Part shown: positions 1 to 11,074 of the stretch, one piece after another
How the letters are laid out: every line of letters starts with the position of its first letter
How positions within the stretch are numbered: the stretch's first letter is position 1
Assembly (NCBI GenBank): GCA_947359465.1
Contig: OX375879.1
Coordinates: 122,792,486 to 122,856,485, forward strand
Direction: 5' to 3'
DNA length: 64,000 nucleotides
From: Metellina segmentata
Lineage: Eukaryota; Arthropoda; Arachnida; Araneae; Tetragnathidae
Notes under the pieces: model-generated
Databases searched by the model: none
Told to the model about the DNA's origin: nothing
Seen by the model: the letters and a program-made list of their open reading frames with translations, nothing else
Program-made: the position numbers and the translations under genes

Positions 1-88
1 ATTTTTTCCTTTGGTTTTGATTCCGGATCGTCGCTCTAGCACCTCGCGTTGCTCCTGCGAGACGTTAGTTAAACGCCTAACTACCTCA
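1..88 (+). repeat. SINE 3' end, cut by the window edge
   Basis: This matches the 3' end shared by all SINE copies in the window: a diverged form of the GATCCCGGACCGTCG segment, then the GTTGCTC...GACGTTA segment, ending in AACTACCTC. The body and head lie outside the window. The assignment rests on comparison with complete copies such as 8714-9046. Confidence 0.7.
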
Positions 89-336
89 AATAGCCTATGA
101 AATGTATTTTGGAGGCGAGGAACTCACGAAACTAACACACATTGAGCATTGAACGACTCCATTTTGAAGGAATTATTGCGTGAGAAACCATCCGAGCCCA
201 GTTGCTCCGCACTGTCTTTAAGCATTGTTGTCAGTGTGACCGAGAGAAGTCTAATTTGATAGACATATGTGTAGTGGTGGCCCAGAACAGCAAAACACTG
301 CATACCTAAATTCAACTGCTAAATTTATTTACAAAA

Positions 337-845
337 CCACTGCGTGGCCAGCATGGCGTTCCCCGTGACAGTTCTTTTCGTGGGGTGAAGTGTGACCACT
401 GCTCGTTAACTCCCAGTGATTGCTACGAATTCCCATATGAATTCGTAGTCTCTTGGATAATAGGCATAATGGCGACGACCGTGGTGTTGGTTTGATTCGC
501 AAACCAAATTATAAATAATTTTAACAATGTTTGCTTTGCAAACCAACATCACGGGAAACTCCGAGATGGCCTCGTCACTGTCAAATGCGGCCAATTTCGA
601 TAACAGCCATCATGGTATTCCGCGTGGTGTTGGTATGATTTGCAAACCAAATGGAAATTTGTAGCCTATTGGAATGAATTCCCTGCGAATTTCAACTTGG
701 TTTGCTTCGCAAACCATATTATGCTTATCATGTACTATGGTTTGCTTCGCAAATTGGATAACTGCCATAACGGAGTAGCCCGTGGTGTTGATTTGCTTTG
801 CAAACCAACTAGGAATTCGGCACAATCTCTTGCGAAAATATAAAT
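337..845 (-). mobile_element. Helitron-like element (H1) 3' part with internal hairpin repeats
   Basis: Read on the minus strand, this stretch contains several diverged repeats of a unit made of ACCAACACCACGG, a short loop, CCGT.ATGGC and TTATCC, each able to form a hairpin. They are joined by GGTTTGC..GCAAACC palindromes near 484, 529, 636, 702, 739 and 790. It ends near 337 with a CACGGGGAACGCC hairpin followed by GTGG where the related copy ending at 52041 has CTAG then T. That terminus is the Helitron 3' pattern. No coding capacity is visible and the 5' end was not found. Confidence 0.55.
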
Positions 846-1690
846 ATTTAGTTGAAAAATTATTTATTATTACTCTAAGTGCCAGAGATTCGTCAGGACT
901 TTGCGTGCAGGAAACAAACGAATAAACATACAAACCCTTCCTTTTATAATATTAGGGAAAAGAAAATCAAACGCATAAGGTTTCTATATGGTATTAAATT
1001 TTCCGCAGATTTCAAATCCATTGAAACTTTTAATCCATCTTTAACAATCCCGATTTTACAAAAAAGAACTAAATAATGCCAGCCGAAATGTTTTTTTATT
1101 TTCTTTGCTTTCTTTCGCTGAAATCGTAAGTGGGCAGGAAATGTAATCTGTTTATTTTTGGAACACGAATGTTGGCTTGACGTCACAATCTCTTACGAAA
1201 ATGTAAAAGATATTCAATGAAATTTTTTATTTATTTAAAGAAAATTATATTTTAAGGTATTGAATTAATGTAAAATGTTCCGCAGATTTCAAATCCGTTG
1301 AAATTTTTTCTATCTTTAACGGTCTAGGAGATAGAAAAAAGAACTACATAACTAAAGTTAAAACTTTGTTTTTTATCGTCTGCCGGAAAATCATTCCTCC
1401 ACGCAAAATCAAAACGGAAAAAATAAATTTGGAATCTGTCATATCTTTATGCTGTTGCCATTCCAAAGAAAACAATAGTTAAATTTCATTAAATTAATTT
1501 AAAAATGTTCTAGATTGAATTTTAAAATTCGCCGCGACCCTAAAATTGCAAACAATTCGGACCACCTGTGTTCTAAATCCCATTACTGTAAGTGTCATAG
1601 ATTCGACAGAGCTTTGCGTGCAAGAAACAGACTTTCCTGTCATAATATTGGAGATGTAATATAAAGTTTCAGATATATATACGCCGCTCC
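846..1690. repeat. Degenerate direct repeats
   Basis: Two kinds of segment occur twice each. About 873-962 and 1589-1655 share AGATTCG..AG..CTTTGCGTGCA and a TATAATATT end. About 988-1097 and 1268-1367 share TTCCGCAGATTTCAAATCC and a later AAAAAAGAACTA. A further AATCTCTT.CGAAAATGTAA segment near 1185 repeats the edge of the H1 element. This looks like piled-up fragments of one dispersed repeat. The oligo-A-rich run ending in TATAATATTAG resembles ends common in arthropod interspersed repeats, but I cannot name the family. Confidence 0.45.
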
Positions 1691-1744
1691 GTCCGGTGCA
1701 AAAACGCGTCTCAATCCTCTGAAGTCTCTTGCAAATCATCTCTT

Positions 1745-2870
1745 ATTTGTGTTCTTATCCACAGCAGCACCCAAGATTTCATGTTCTTAATCGCATCAGA
1801 ACACAGACACTATCACACATCAATATTCATCTACTAGAAGAGTAGCAACCAGAACACAAGAATAACTGTTCTTATAACTTATCTGTGTTCGTAATCACCT
1901 GTCGGGAGATCGTTAGAATTGTCTTATGGGCTAATGAAAAATAGAGGTATGGGGGAGATTCTCATAGGGCAAACAAATATATTGAGGAAATGTAAAAGTT
2001 GAGTGAGCAATGATAACCTTTTGATGTGGCCAAAATCTCGTGATCAAAACGAGTTGTTACCAAGCCTATCCATTGATTTATGATGGGACACCACGATGAA
2101 TCCTCCGTGATGAATCCCGAATCACCGCCAACGCAACGCTGCGTTCAACTCAACTACTTACCCACTTCATAAGTGTCTAAAATGATTGAAAAAATGAAAA
2201 AAATGTCTCGAGCGCAAAATGATCTCAGAGGCAGGAAGCCATGTTTCCGAACACAAACGATGCACCACCCCGAATGAATTAGAGTTGGTAATGCGACACA
2301 CTTATTCCATCTCATTCATTGACGCGCGTGCGTGTGAGAAACAACGTTGTGCTGTGAAAAAGGCTTCACGTCATTAAAATCTCTTCGGCGGGAGCTCTTT
2401 TCAAAAATGACGGCGAGAGCGAAAAATTAAATTTGCTTAGAGATGAAAGGACAGAAAATTCGATCATTCATTCGCTAAAATCCAAAGCGAAAAAGCAGAA
2501 AAGTTACTTCCTTCGTCTTGCACTCTGCTTAATTGATTTTTTTTTTGCTACGCGTAATTAAGACTTTCGAGGCAGAAACGAAAGTTTTTGCCGCAATCTG
2601 CTTATTTATTCAAACCATAGCTGGAGTTATTTTGCTTCATAGTTTGGGGCCTTTTTTTTTCCTCGCTTTGATTTCAAGTTTAGCTTCGGACCGTAGTTTA
2701 GGAGTCAACACGATTAGAAAAATATCCAAAGAGGGGATAAACTCCTGGACGTGCTTCAGATTCAAAGGAGTTTTGTGATGAGGCTGGCATTTGTGTTTTA
2801 CGTTATTAGTCTGCGTAGATCTCGAAGAAACAGCCGACAAAATGGCAAAGAGGGCTTTGAACTACTCCGG
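1745..2870. other. No recognisable gene or element
   Basis: Mixed AT-rich DNA with only short random reading frames. A short motif around 1990-2060 (GTAAAAGT.GAGTGAGCAATG and flanks) recurs diverged at 6110-6185, so part of it is probably an old dispersed repeat. Confidence 0.4.
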
Positions 2871-2873
2871 GCC

Positions 2874-4042
2874 GCGGTAGACCAGTCTGAAGGTGAACGA
2901 ATTTTTAAACATAGAACAGAGTTCGATACTAGGTCCAATCACAGACCGTTAGGAACACGACGGTTGGGTGCACATTAAGGTATCCGGACACGTTCAATAC
3001 CCTTTTATTTAAAGTGTGGTATAGAAAATTTTTAATGATATTTTTATGTTTAGTGTTATTAAGCAATAGCACTGGGCTGTAAATATTTAAGATGTATATT
3101 AATAATATTGTAAAAATGATAATTATATATGACATTTGAAAAAAATTCGTCAAAAACTTCAAATGTGCTAAGTGAAAATCTATTCAACCCATTTAAAAAA
3201 TGATGCTACCAAAATAATCTACATGCATTGTTCTAGAGAATGAACTAGAATCGAAAGGATATTGAAGAAAACAAAAATCTTACAAGCGATCGATAAATGA
3301 ATTCAAAATTTTTTGATTGTTTTACAGTCCCATTTCTTAAAAAATGACCATAATTGAAAAATATTTCAACTCAGCATAATTATTCTAGTTCATTCCCTAG
3401 ACAACGTTATAAAGAACAAGTTCTCAAAGTTCTACGAGAATCCATTAGTAACTTTTTGTGTTATAACATTTAAACGGAGAAATAATGCATACATATTAAT
3501 TTAGAGAGAAAATTAATTTGAAGTGCATCATTTACTTTCTCTTGATTTTGCTGTTTGCCATTTTGTTCTTCCCTTCTGTGTAAAAATGTAAACACTATTT
3601 CAAAAGAGAAATCATTTAAAAATTTGAAAAAACTTTCTAAAATTTTAAATGTAAAAAAAATTTAACTTTTGAATTTAAATTCTGACTGATGTTAGGTCTT
3701 TACACGGCCACTTCGAAGGTTTTCCATACCTACTTCCGGTTTTCCCCCGCCTTGACTGCAACTAATTAGCTTAGAGAAAAATCAAATATACTGCGTAAAG
3801 TCAAATAAATACTCTATAAATAAGGTCAAAAACTTCTTTTGGAATTCTTGATCAAAAACGGATACCTTAAATCTGGTGTAGTGTGGAAGTTCGGAGTGTG
3901 GGGGGCCATCTCGGGTGTTGCCTCGTCATTTGACCAGGGTTAAAAAAAGACGTTGTGTTGTCATCAGATCTTTCCATACCGAACCGTCGCCATTGGCAGT
4001 TGTCTTTCTCAAGTGCTGCATTAATTTAAATACCTACTTACC
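2874..4042 (+). repeat. SINE, type B head, split by a TTAA element
   Basis: The head (2874-2978) has the type B pattern: GCGGTAGACCAGTCTGAAGG, then GAGTTCGATACT as the B-box-like segment, and runs to GTGCACATTAA. The body resumes at 3871 with ATCTGGTG and GTGTGGAAGTTCGGAG, then CTCGTCATTTGACC, and ends at TACCTACTTACC near 4042. The break falls in the GCACGTTAAATCTG segment of the SINE consensus, exactly at its TTAA. Without the insert the copy is about 280 bp, the normal length for this type. Confidence 0.8.
2979..3866. mobile_element. Non-autonomous TTAA-flanked DNA transposon
   Basis: The 888-bp insert is flanked by TTAA on both sides (2975-2978 and 3867-3870) and has short inverted ends GGTATCCG and CGGATACC. 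It splits a SINE at a TTAA present in the SINE consensus, so the insertion boundaries are firm. The interior is very AT-rich with no transposase. An inverted relative covers about 22960-23897. TTAA duplication is typical of piggyBac-type and a few other superfamilies. The termini do not let me choose among them. Confidence 0.75.
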
Positions 4043-4084
4043 TCGTACACACGTGCTTGCGTTGACAATTTGGGAGGAACACAT

Positions 4085-4235
4085 CATATCTACATAGATC
4101 ATAGAAATCCATAAAAATTGCAAATTAGCTAGCCAAATCCAATTTTCCACAGAGCAGTCACGTGACTACTAGTCGAAATTTTGACCACATTTTCGGAAAC
4201 GCCCCTCTATAGAAATGCTCAATCCACTTGCATTC
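4085..4235 (+). repeat. Dispersed repeat family E, copy 1
   Basis: Holds the family core CACAGAGCAGTCACGTGACT followed by ACTAGTCG and a segment TTTTGACCACA; the flank TATAGAAATGC also recurs. Related copies lie at 6785-7100, 43690-44025, 49380-49690 (inverted) and 63000-63180. No terminal repeats were identified. Confidence 0.5.
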
Positions 4236-4548
4236 TTTGTGTATGGTGTCGTCACCTACTCCAAGGCGTGTAGGTCTATTTTCTCGGGACTCTAATATTG
4301 TTTTCTACATTCACGTGCCTCCTTACAAGCATATTTTGGACTTGAGAATACAGTGCTCTTTGAAATGCTTTCAGTGACATCTATGTCTCATTTGAGTCAC
4401 CACCCAGATGTGTTTTTTACTTATATGAACCTTACACGCCACAACGAGGCGATAAAGTGGAAAATCAGCCAACCTACTGAATTTTTCACAGCCATCACCT
4501 GACTTCTCGTTAACCTATTACTCACGTTTCGAAGCTCCTCTAGAAACA

Positions 4549-5093
4549 CACTAGTTACTAACAAATAATTGGACACCTCTGAAATCGACGTTTTTTCTCC
4601 TGGTATGGCACGGGACCCTTGTCGCGATTCCAGGAAGACTTAATTCCGAGACTTACTGCACCCTTTTGGATGACTACGCGCTTCCTACGTTGTGACAGTT
4701 TTACGGGGATAACCAATGTTACTTTGAGGTGGACACTACCACCTGTTATGTTGCCGGATACACCATGACTTGGTACGATGACAATGAGGTCCATTGAATG
4801 AACAGGTCCACCAGAGTCCGGACCTGAACCCAATCGAGCATATCTGCGATGAGTTGGGGCATCGACTGAAGGGGTGCCCCACGGTCCGACATCGATGACG
4901 GAACTGACCCGTCTTCTCCGAGTCGATAGGCGGAGCATACCGCGGGACCGTCGAACAACGACTGGTTGAGAGTATGCCCCAGAGGGTTGCAGCTGCAACA
5001 ACCGCTCGTGGTGACTCCACCGACTATAGAATATGAAGAAATTTCGTTTTTATTTGCCATCACATTTGTCCAATTATTTGTTGGTAGATAGTG
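4549..5093 (+). mobile_element. Tc1-like transposon, internally deleted and decayed
   Basis: Inverted ends are visible: CACTAGTTACTAACAAATAA at the left and TTATTTGTTGGTAGATAGTG at the right, the latter followed by TA. They match the ends of the larger copy at 14482-15677, so the two are one family. Only the 3' part of the transposase remains, broken into frames on the plus strand: a segment reading QSPDLNPIEHICDELGHRLK carries the final catalytic glutamate region of the DD34E class, and SMPQRVAAA.. follows near the end. At 545 bp it is less than half the usual length. Minus-strand frames here are shadows. Confidence 0.75.
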
Positions 5094-5858
5094 TAGTAGT
5101 GTTCAGTCTACTACTAACATTCCACTTCTATGACACGGATAGTCATCCTTTTGCCAGCACACTGCGCGTTCATGCAACGAGGCGGACTCAAATGCTTTCG
5201 AACAAAAACATTCAACTCATTCGATACTCTTAATCCTTCTCTCGCCAGTTAACTTCCACAGTTCCCCACAAACTTAACCGTTGCCAAAACGCCATAAAAG
5301 CAGCCGCGCGCCCACGTCAGGAAGCGAGGCATATTTTAACTGCTGCCATTCCGAATGCCGCGACATCCTCCCCGAAATTATCGGGACATAATTTAAAAAC
5401 GCCGCTCGCCTCCACCCCTGGACTCCCGACGCAGGCCCGTAAAAATAACACGTCGATACTAAAAATCTGTTTTATTTCACTCTCCGTCGGAGCGATTCCG
5501 CGGCATCGCATTCGGAATTGGAATCGAACGCTCCCTAATGGCCGGAATAATGGGGATAAATAACACGTCGCCCCCCCCCTCCATTACGCTGAGCACGAAA
5601 TAAATTATTCTTCAATGGCCGATAGCCTCGGACACAGCGTCTCTCACCTGCCGGCCTCTGATGGCGTCGCCTAATGGTCATCAGACGAGGCGGTTTTGCC
5701 TTTAATTGTGCTCGTCGGCACAAATGGAATGTCCCCGCTCTTGGCTGGTGCTGTCGCGCCGATAAGGAACGCGAGGAACCGGTAACACAGCGCCGCGATG
5801 CGCATCACCCCAAATTACAACGGAAAATCATAGAAATCGTGCAATTTGTGGCCGCAAC
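5094..5858. other. GC-richer unique stretch, no gene called
   Basis: No match to the repeat families in this window. It includes a run of C residues near 5571-5580. Short frames on both strands show no domain I recognise. It could be conserved non-coding intronic DNA, which cross-species alignment would show. Confidence 0.3.
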
Positions 5859-6095
5859 GGTAGGTAGAAAGGTAACGTCTCACTAGAGTAACACAACGGG
5901 TTGTTGACGACGGATCAGTCCGGAGTTTCGGGGACAACGCCATTTTGAACCACGGTCATATGACGAGGTCAAACTCGCCACTTCCTCCACGACATGGGGA
6001 CAATTGAGGCACACTTCACACGCACCCTGTACGCGACGACATTTGGCTGCTAGTTTTGAAGTCGCTGGTTGCGTTGCTCTTTCAACTGGGCTACC
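5859..6095 (-). repeat. SINE, type B head
   Basis: Minus-strand copy running from the GGTAGGTAGAAAGGTAACGT end through AGAGTAACACAACGGG and ATTTTGAACCACGGTC to the type B head TTTCAACTGGGCTACC at 6095. The middle of the body is diverged and shortened. Confidence 0.75.
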
Positions 6096-6784
6096 CATTC
6101 CATACAGAAAGTACAAAAGTAGAGTGAGCAATGCTAATCAATTAGGTATCCAAGATCATGGGACCCAAACTGTGGTAACGTGACCTTTTAGCCGCGTTTA
6201 AACCGAAGTTCCAAACTTCTGCCTCTCCAACTATCAAAGCTTTTCCTAGAAACAGCACTTATTTTGTTGTCAAGATTTTATTGTCGTGTCGGGGTGGCGA
6301 TTTGGCGAGTTTGTAACTCCAATTTTGTTTTCCACCTGGAGTCGGTATAGATCAAAGGATTGCAACCTTTGGGGGACATTTCTCCGAGACGAAATGTGGG
6401 ATGAAAATGCTTCCCTATTTCGTCCCCTTTCGGTATTGCTTGACAATCACCGTTGCCCTTTGGCACCCTGTGGTCTCTCACGCCGTCTTTTGTTCGCTCT
6501 CTGTGACATTTTCCTCTCGTCACTGGCCTTGACCACATCTCCCACCAAACTGTCAGTGAGTGACCTATTCGATTAAAATGCCGCGATGAATGGTGATCAC
6601 TTTTCTCTGCAAAGGGATGAGAAGAGTGCTCGCCCCTTGCTGTAGCCGATAAAGCGTTTACACCGGATTAGGTCGAAAAAAAGGTCAAAAAGTGGTCAGC
6701 ATAGGGGAACGTGAAACGACCTCGCCACAAAAAGGGGGAGAAAAATAATTGCAACTGGAAACGCGACTTTAGTGCACTACGTCT
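6096..6784. other. No recognisable gene or element
   Basis: Two overlapping frames of 86 and 96 codons at 6278-6576 lie on opposite strands over the same DNA and show no domain. I see nothing else that can be supported. Confidence 0.3.
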
Positions 6785-7100
6785 GCTGGGTGGAGCCTAT
6801 CGTGTATCACCTGATTGGAATGAGGGACGAGGGAAGTCGACCATCCTTGTATTCATCATCTGATTGGTCTTTGATCATCTGATAGGAATACCATTCGACG
6901 ATTTCACCATTTTTGACGCCAATATAGAAATGCACATTCACACACCTACCACGTCATACGATATTATTTTGACAAAGGAGGAGATAAGATTCAATATCGG
7001 TCAAACAACGATCAATGTTTCACAGAACAGTCACTGACTAGTCGACATTTTGGCCACACACGTTTGGAAGTAATACTTAGTCTACTTGCATTTAAAATCT
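6785..7100 (+). repeat. Dispersed repeat family E, copy 2
   Basis: Shares with the other E copies a CATCATCTGATTGGTC segment, TTTCACCATTTTTG, ATAGAAATGCACATTCAC, and the core CACAGAACAGTCACTGACTA with GTCGACATTTTGGCCACA. One base loss in the core removes the GTCACGTGAC palindrome present in copies 1 and 5. Confidence 0.5.
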
Positions 7101-7254
7101 GAGGGCAGTTTATCTCTTACTATAACAAAAAACAATTTAAATCGGACAATTTGAGGCCACGAGGAAGTTTGAACTGAAGCAACAAGTTTTTATTCAGTCG
7201 TCTATTATGTGAGTAAAATTTCCTTTCGGCAAACCTTATGTTATCTAAAGATAA

Positions 7255-7500
7255 AAAGACCCTTAATCCTTCTGATGATTGCCTCGACTAGCCATCTGAG
7301 GCACTGAGGAAAAATTGACAACGCATCTGGATGGACAACGCGTCATTCGAGGAAAACTGATATGATTAAGATTATGAAATATCGGCAATATCCTGATGAC
7401 GAGGTATTTCATCATTAGCAAAAAATGTCAGAACTTGAAGGTCGAGATATCTTGTCGATACGATTTGGAGGGTTCAATTGCGTCTCTGAAACCCTCAAAG
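7255..7500. repeat. Family F element, copy 1
   Basis: Degenerate tandem units around GACGAGGTATTTCATCATTA, GCAAAAAATGTCAGA and GGTCGAGATATCTTGTC, ending in TTTGGAGGGTTCAATTG, the family's right-end signature. The left end is not clear. See copies at 12428, 19585, 24060, 27155 and 49985. Confidence 0.5.
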
Positions 7501-8585
7501 TAAAAATTATTCCAGAGAAGCACAGTAACTTAATTCCTACTCTGCATTAAAAGAACAATTCCTCATTCACGTCTGATAATCGTACACTCTGTGGGAGTTT
7601 TTATTTACCTTAAATATTTTTAGGGCTGGTATTCAATGATGGGATTGAGTTGAGTCACGCCGATATCTATGAGGTATCACTTGCACTCTCCTTACTACAG
7701 CCTTCTCGGGCATACTGAACAACCTCGGCGAAAATTGGGAAATTCGATTTTTCAATCGGACATTTGAATCACGCGCATTTCTGAACAAGATAGCGTCGTT
7801 AGGGAAAAAGCTCATTACCTGGCAAAACGAAAAAATTTACTTTTCAACTGCTTAAAGAGTACCTATTCGTTTTGGGTTCAAAAATAAAAATTATACACAC
7901 ATTCTTCTACATTCACATTTTTCAAGTATAACGTATTTTCTAAACAAATTACAATGTAATAATGTACTACTCATAATTATGAAAATAAGCATTAATGTCT
8001 CCAAAAAATCATCAGTTCATGGGTCTGCTTTAAGCTAACGACTACTGAGTCATTCCGCGACGGGCTTTCAGTCTAAAGGTACAGTCTAAAGATAACAGGT
8101 AAACATAAGACATTCGTAATTCATTGCATGCTTCTTGAAGAGCAGAATAAATTGAAAAAAATAGATATATCCCCCCCTCAACCCATCCAGCATATTAACC
8201 AATACTATGGTAATCGTTTAGGATAAGCCCAGTTGAAACTATTGCTCTATTGTAAACTCATATGTTCAGTTGTCATATTCTTAAAAATGTGGAATTAAAT
8301 TTCTATTTAACCCTATAATAATTTGCATGAATCGTCAATCAACGAGATTTGTTTAGAGTTGAACCTTTAGGAAAAGCTACATACAAGTGAGCATTCTTCT
8401 AAAACGTATAGCCCCTGATTAGGTTAAGGTCACAGAATGAAACTTTCAGCGGCGTAAGAAACCAATACAAAGTAATGTAAATTTTTTCAGAATTTTTAAA
8501 AATTGTCCTATTTTCTAACATTTAAACTAAAAAAACTTTAAGAAATTAGAAAAATTGCATGAAAAAACAACCCAATGTTAGGACC
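7501..8585. other. No recognisable gene or element
   Basis: AT-rich DNA with no repeat family match that I could find and no coding signal. Confidence 0.3.
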
Positions 8586-8589
8586 AGTA

Positions 8590-9095
8590 TGAATCAACGG
8601 GTTTGATCACTACGCTAGCAGCCTGTGAGTTGTAAGGACTTGGATTCCTTGTCAGATTCTTTCCCTCCCTATTTTTTGTGTGTTGTAAAAGTTTACATGT
8701 GTGTTAACTCCTTGACGGCCGAACCACCGGTCTGGTGGTTAATGTGTCAGCCTCTAGAACGGAAGGTTCCTGGTTCGTATCCGGGTCAGTGCTTGGATGT
8801 TTTTATAAGTGTATGGTGCAGAGGCGGCTGGTGCACCTTAAATCTGTCACGGCCGAAAGTCCTCTCGTTGGGTTGGTGTAGAAGTTTGGGGAGTGGGGTG
8901 CCAGCTCAGGTGTTGCCTCGTCATGTGACCGTGATTCAAATTGACGTGGTGTCGTGCTTACATCTTTTCCTTAGGGGATTGATTCTGGAACGTCGTCAAT
9001 AGCCCTTTGTGTTGCTCTAGTACGACGCTAGTTAAAATTACCTTTACTCCCTATTTTTTGTGCCAGCTTTCTTGTGTGTTCATTATTTGACGATG
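8590..9095 (+). repeat. tRNA-like repeat D, split by a SINE
   Basis: 8590-8713 (CACTACGCTAGCAGCCTGTG, TTGGATTCCTTGTC, CCCTCCCTATTTTTTGTG) resembles the tRNA-like repeat at 38108-38300, which has a clearer GGTTCGATTC B-box. The SINE at 8681-9046 sits inside it, and the sequence resumes at 9047 with CTCCCTATTTTTTGTG. The identification of D as a family rests on three diverged copies. Confidence 0.4.
8681..9046 (+). repeat. Complete SINE, type A head, with 16-bp duplication
   Basis: The type A head starts near 8714 (GACGGCCGAACCACCGGTCT, then TTCCTGGTTCGTATCCGG, a good pol III B-box). The body follows: CACCTTAAATCTGTC, GAAGTTTGGGGAGTGGGGTG, CCTCGTCATGTGACC, and the 3' end GTTGCTCTAGTACGACGCTA with AAAATTACC. 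A perfect 16-bp repeat, CTCCCTATTTTTTGTG, flanks it at 8665-8680 and 9047-9062. About 33 bp precede the head inside the duplication. They may belong to a longer, diverged duplication of repeat D. The body has a dyad, CCTCGTCAT..ATGACGAGG in consensus, that would form a hairpin in the RNA. Confidence 0.85.
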
Positions 9096-9390
9096 ATTTA
9101 TGAATGAATTCCTGAAATGAAACGCACAAGTCGGATTATATGTGTACTCAATCAAACCAAACGGTTTTCGACAATTCAGTTGTGTTACTTTATGGTCATT
9201 TTAGTTATTGTTGCGACACAAGGGCCCGGCATTGGTCAAGGTGCGCCCAACTTAAAACAGTCAACATCAAGGAATGGACATCCAAGCTCAAGGGAAGCTT
9301 CACTGACACAGAATAGGATACTCCCAGAAAGGAGTCATACTTGCACTGCGCACAGTTAGCAGGGTGCTTTTTAGACGAGGTAGGCAGATA

Positions 9391-9901
9391 CGCTACCTTA
9401 CTATGAAGGACCAGACAGCAAATGTGATGGTATAAGGGAAAGAATACATGCTTTATCGGCGGGGGGGGGGGAGTCACCCAAGTGCTGCAGTTACACTAGC
9501 AACCCTTCTGGGCATACTTTCAACAAGGTTTTGAAACATAGCTGTGAGTATTTGAGTCCATTATCGCTGCAAGAATGTCGCCAGCTCAGCGATAGATTTC
9601 GGACGTGGTTCTCTGGTCTGTCAGTATCGTTCTAACGCGTCCCACAAATGTTCTATGGGATTTAGTTCAGGACTCTCTGCACGCTAGGGAAGACGTTTTA
9701 CATCCGTAACTCGATACCACTGCTTGACAGAGTCTGCAATGTGAACCTGATTGTCTAAAATGTTCATGGAGAGGTCGGTGTTCAATTGATCAGGAACAAC
9801 ATGCAATGTGGTCCCAGGTCATAACACAAAAAACACCCCAAAACAAGTATTCGGATTTTATACAAATCCGTTGGAGTCCGGTCTATTGTTGTAAGGTTGT
9901 G
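9391..9901 (-). mobile_element. Tc1-like transposon relic
   Basis: Left end CGCTACCTTACTATGAAGGA after TA (9389-9390); right end TTGTTGTAAGGTTGTG before TA (9902-9903). Both ends match the element at 59089-59656. Read on the minus strand, broken frames give SVKQWYRVTD, NPIEHLWDALERY and AMFQNLVESMPRRVASVTAA, the C-terminal part of a DD34E transposase with in-frame stops. The N-terminal DNA-binding region is missing and a G run of about 11 lies near the left end. Confidence 0.75.
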
Positions 9902-10165
9902 TAGTTGAATTAACGCCACACTTCGGGATATTGGTCCGGGATCCATCTCGATGTGAGTGATACAAGGACAACGCCTCGCTGTTTTAAGCTCGGATGACGA
10001 AATTGGGATTCTACTCTCCAAACTTTCAAAACGTGCTATCGTGAGGACATTTGAGGTCACGACAGATTGAACGTGCATTAGTCCCCATCTTTCAAGACTG
10101 TCTTTGAATGGACCGAGTTTCGAAGTCGTGACCTTTTGGTTGCTACGCTTCGAACCGGGCTTCAT
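9902..10165 (-). repeat. SINE, type B head, abutting a Tc1 relic
   Basis: The minus-strand copy begins at TAGTTGAATTAACGCC directly at the transposon boundary and runs through GGTCCGGGATCC, TCTCCAAACTTTC and GGTCACGACAGATTGAACGT to a diverged type B head ending AACCGGGCTTCAT. The zero spacing suggests one of the two inserted at the other's edge. Confidence 0.7.
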
Positions 10166-10325
10166 CGGCATGGTTCATTAAACGGAAACCCTTTCAAGTT
10201 TAAGATAAATTTAAACAAGAGACTGTTTCTGATTCTTGGTTCTGAAGAAACGAATTCAGATTTTCTCTTATGTTCCCAAACCAAAAATTCACTGTGGTAT
10301 AAGTAGAAAGCGGTATTCTCGTATA

Positions 10326-11074
10326 CAGGGTGATTCATAAACAAGTATAAAATTTCAACTCACTGCATAACAGTGACAATGTAAGATATTTTATATTACC
10401 TTTAACAGAAGTGCAGGTGAATGTTTCAAGTTTTTTTAGAGACAGTCACAAGTGTTCTATGTATGCACTCTATGTCACACGACACACATCGGGTCGGTAA
10501 TTTATTTCCTAAAAAAAAGTCACATGGTGTTAACCTAGGGATTTGGGGTGGCCAATGGGTCAGTGACATGTTGTAGTCGGCGCTTCGTCCAATCCATCGG
10601 TGAAGAAGATGTTAATCGAGAGAACTTGGCGCATTACCTGACCATTAGGGTGGTGAACCATTCAATTGGAGAATAAAATCTTCTGACTTTATTCTCCAAT
10701 TGGATGAATAAATTTTCGATGACATCTGCCGATACACTCGGTCGTCCTGGCTTTGCCCAAACAGCCTGTAGTTTCAAAGTTTTTTAACAAATCGTAAATA
10801 GATATTCTGATTGGAGGTTCTTTTACAAATCAGGATCTAAAATACCGTTGCACAAAGGTGAAAGATTCCGTTTTGCTCAATTCAAGAACGTAAACGCATT
10901 CTGCACTGCAGAAGCAGCCATGTCCACTGACTAGACACGCTCCCTATTGCCTATGTCTCTTCGCTCGAGAGCGGGACACAAACTTTTTGAGTATAGATAC
11001 CTAAAGGTTTGGGGACCGAACTGTTCCTCTTTTACAGCATCTGGAAACTGTATACGTACTTATGAATCATCCTG
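10326..11074 (-). mobile_element. mariner-type transposon with deleted transposase
   Basis: Ends CAGGGTGATTCATAA and TTATGAATCATCCTG are inverted and flanked by TA (10324-10325, 11075-11076). On the minus strand a fragment reading KPGRPSVSADVIE, typical of the linker after the helix-turn-helix domain, is followed much too early by WPPQIPRLTPCDFFLG, the block around the last catalytic residue. The intervening catalytic core is lost and the frame is broken. At 749 bp it is a non-autonomous deletion derivative. It contains a 15-bp perfect hairpin at 10663-10702. Confidence 0.75.
10663..10702. repeat. Perfect 15-bp inverted repeat
   Basis: CAATTGGAGAATAAA at 10663-10677 and its exact complement at 10688-10702 enclose a 10-base loop. 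It lies at the deletion region of the mariner relic, so it may be a repair product of that deletion. Confidence 0.9.

Noticed and set aside
4558..5063. Three overlapping minus-strand frames of 94-147 codons
   Set aside because: They are shadows of a plus-strand Tc1 transposase relic whose SPDLNPIEH block is on the other strand.
8714..8790. tRNA genes at SINE heads (A- and B-box-like sequences)
   Set aside because: No cloverleaf can be drawn, and the sequence continues into the SINE body at every copy.
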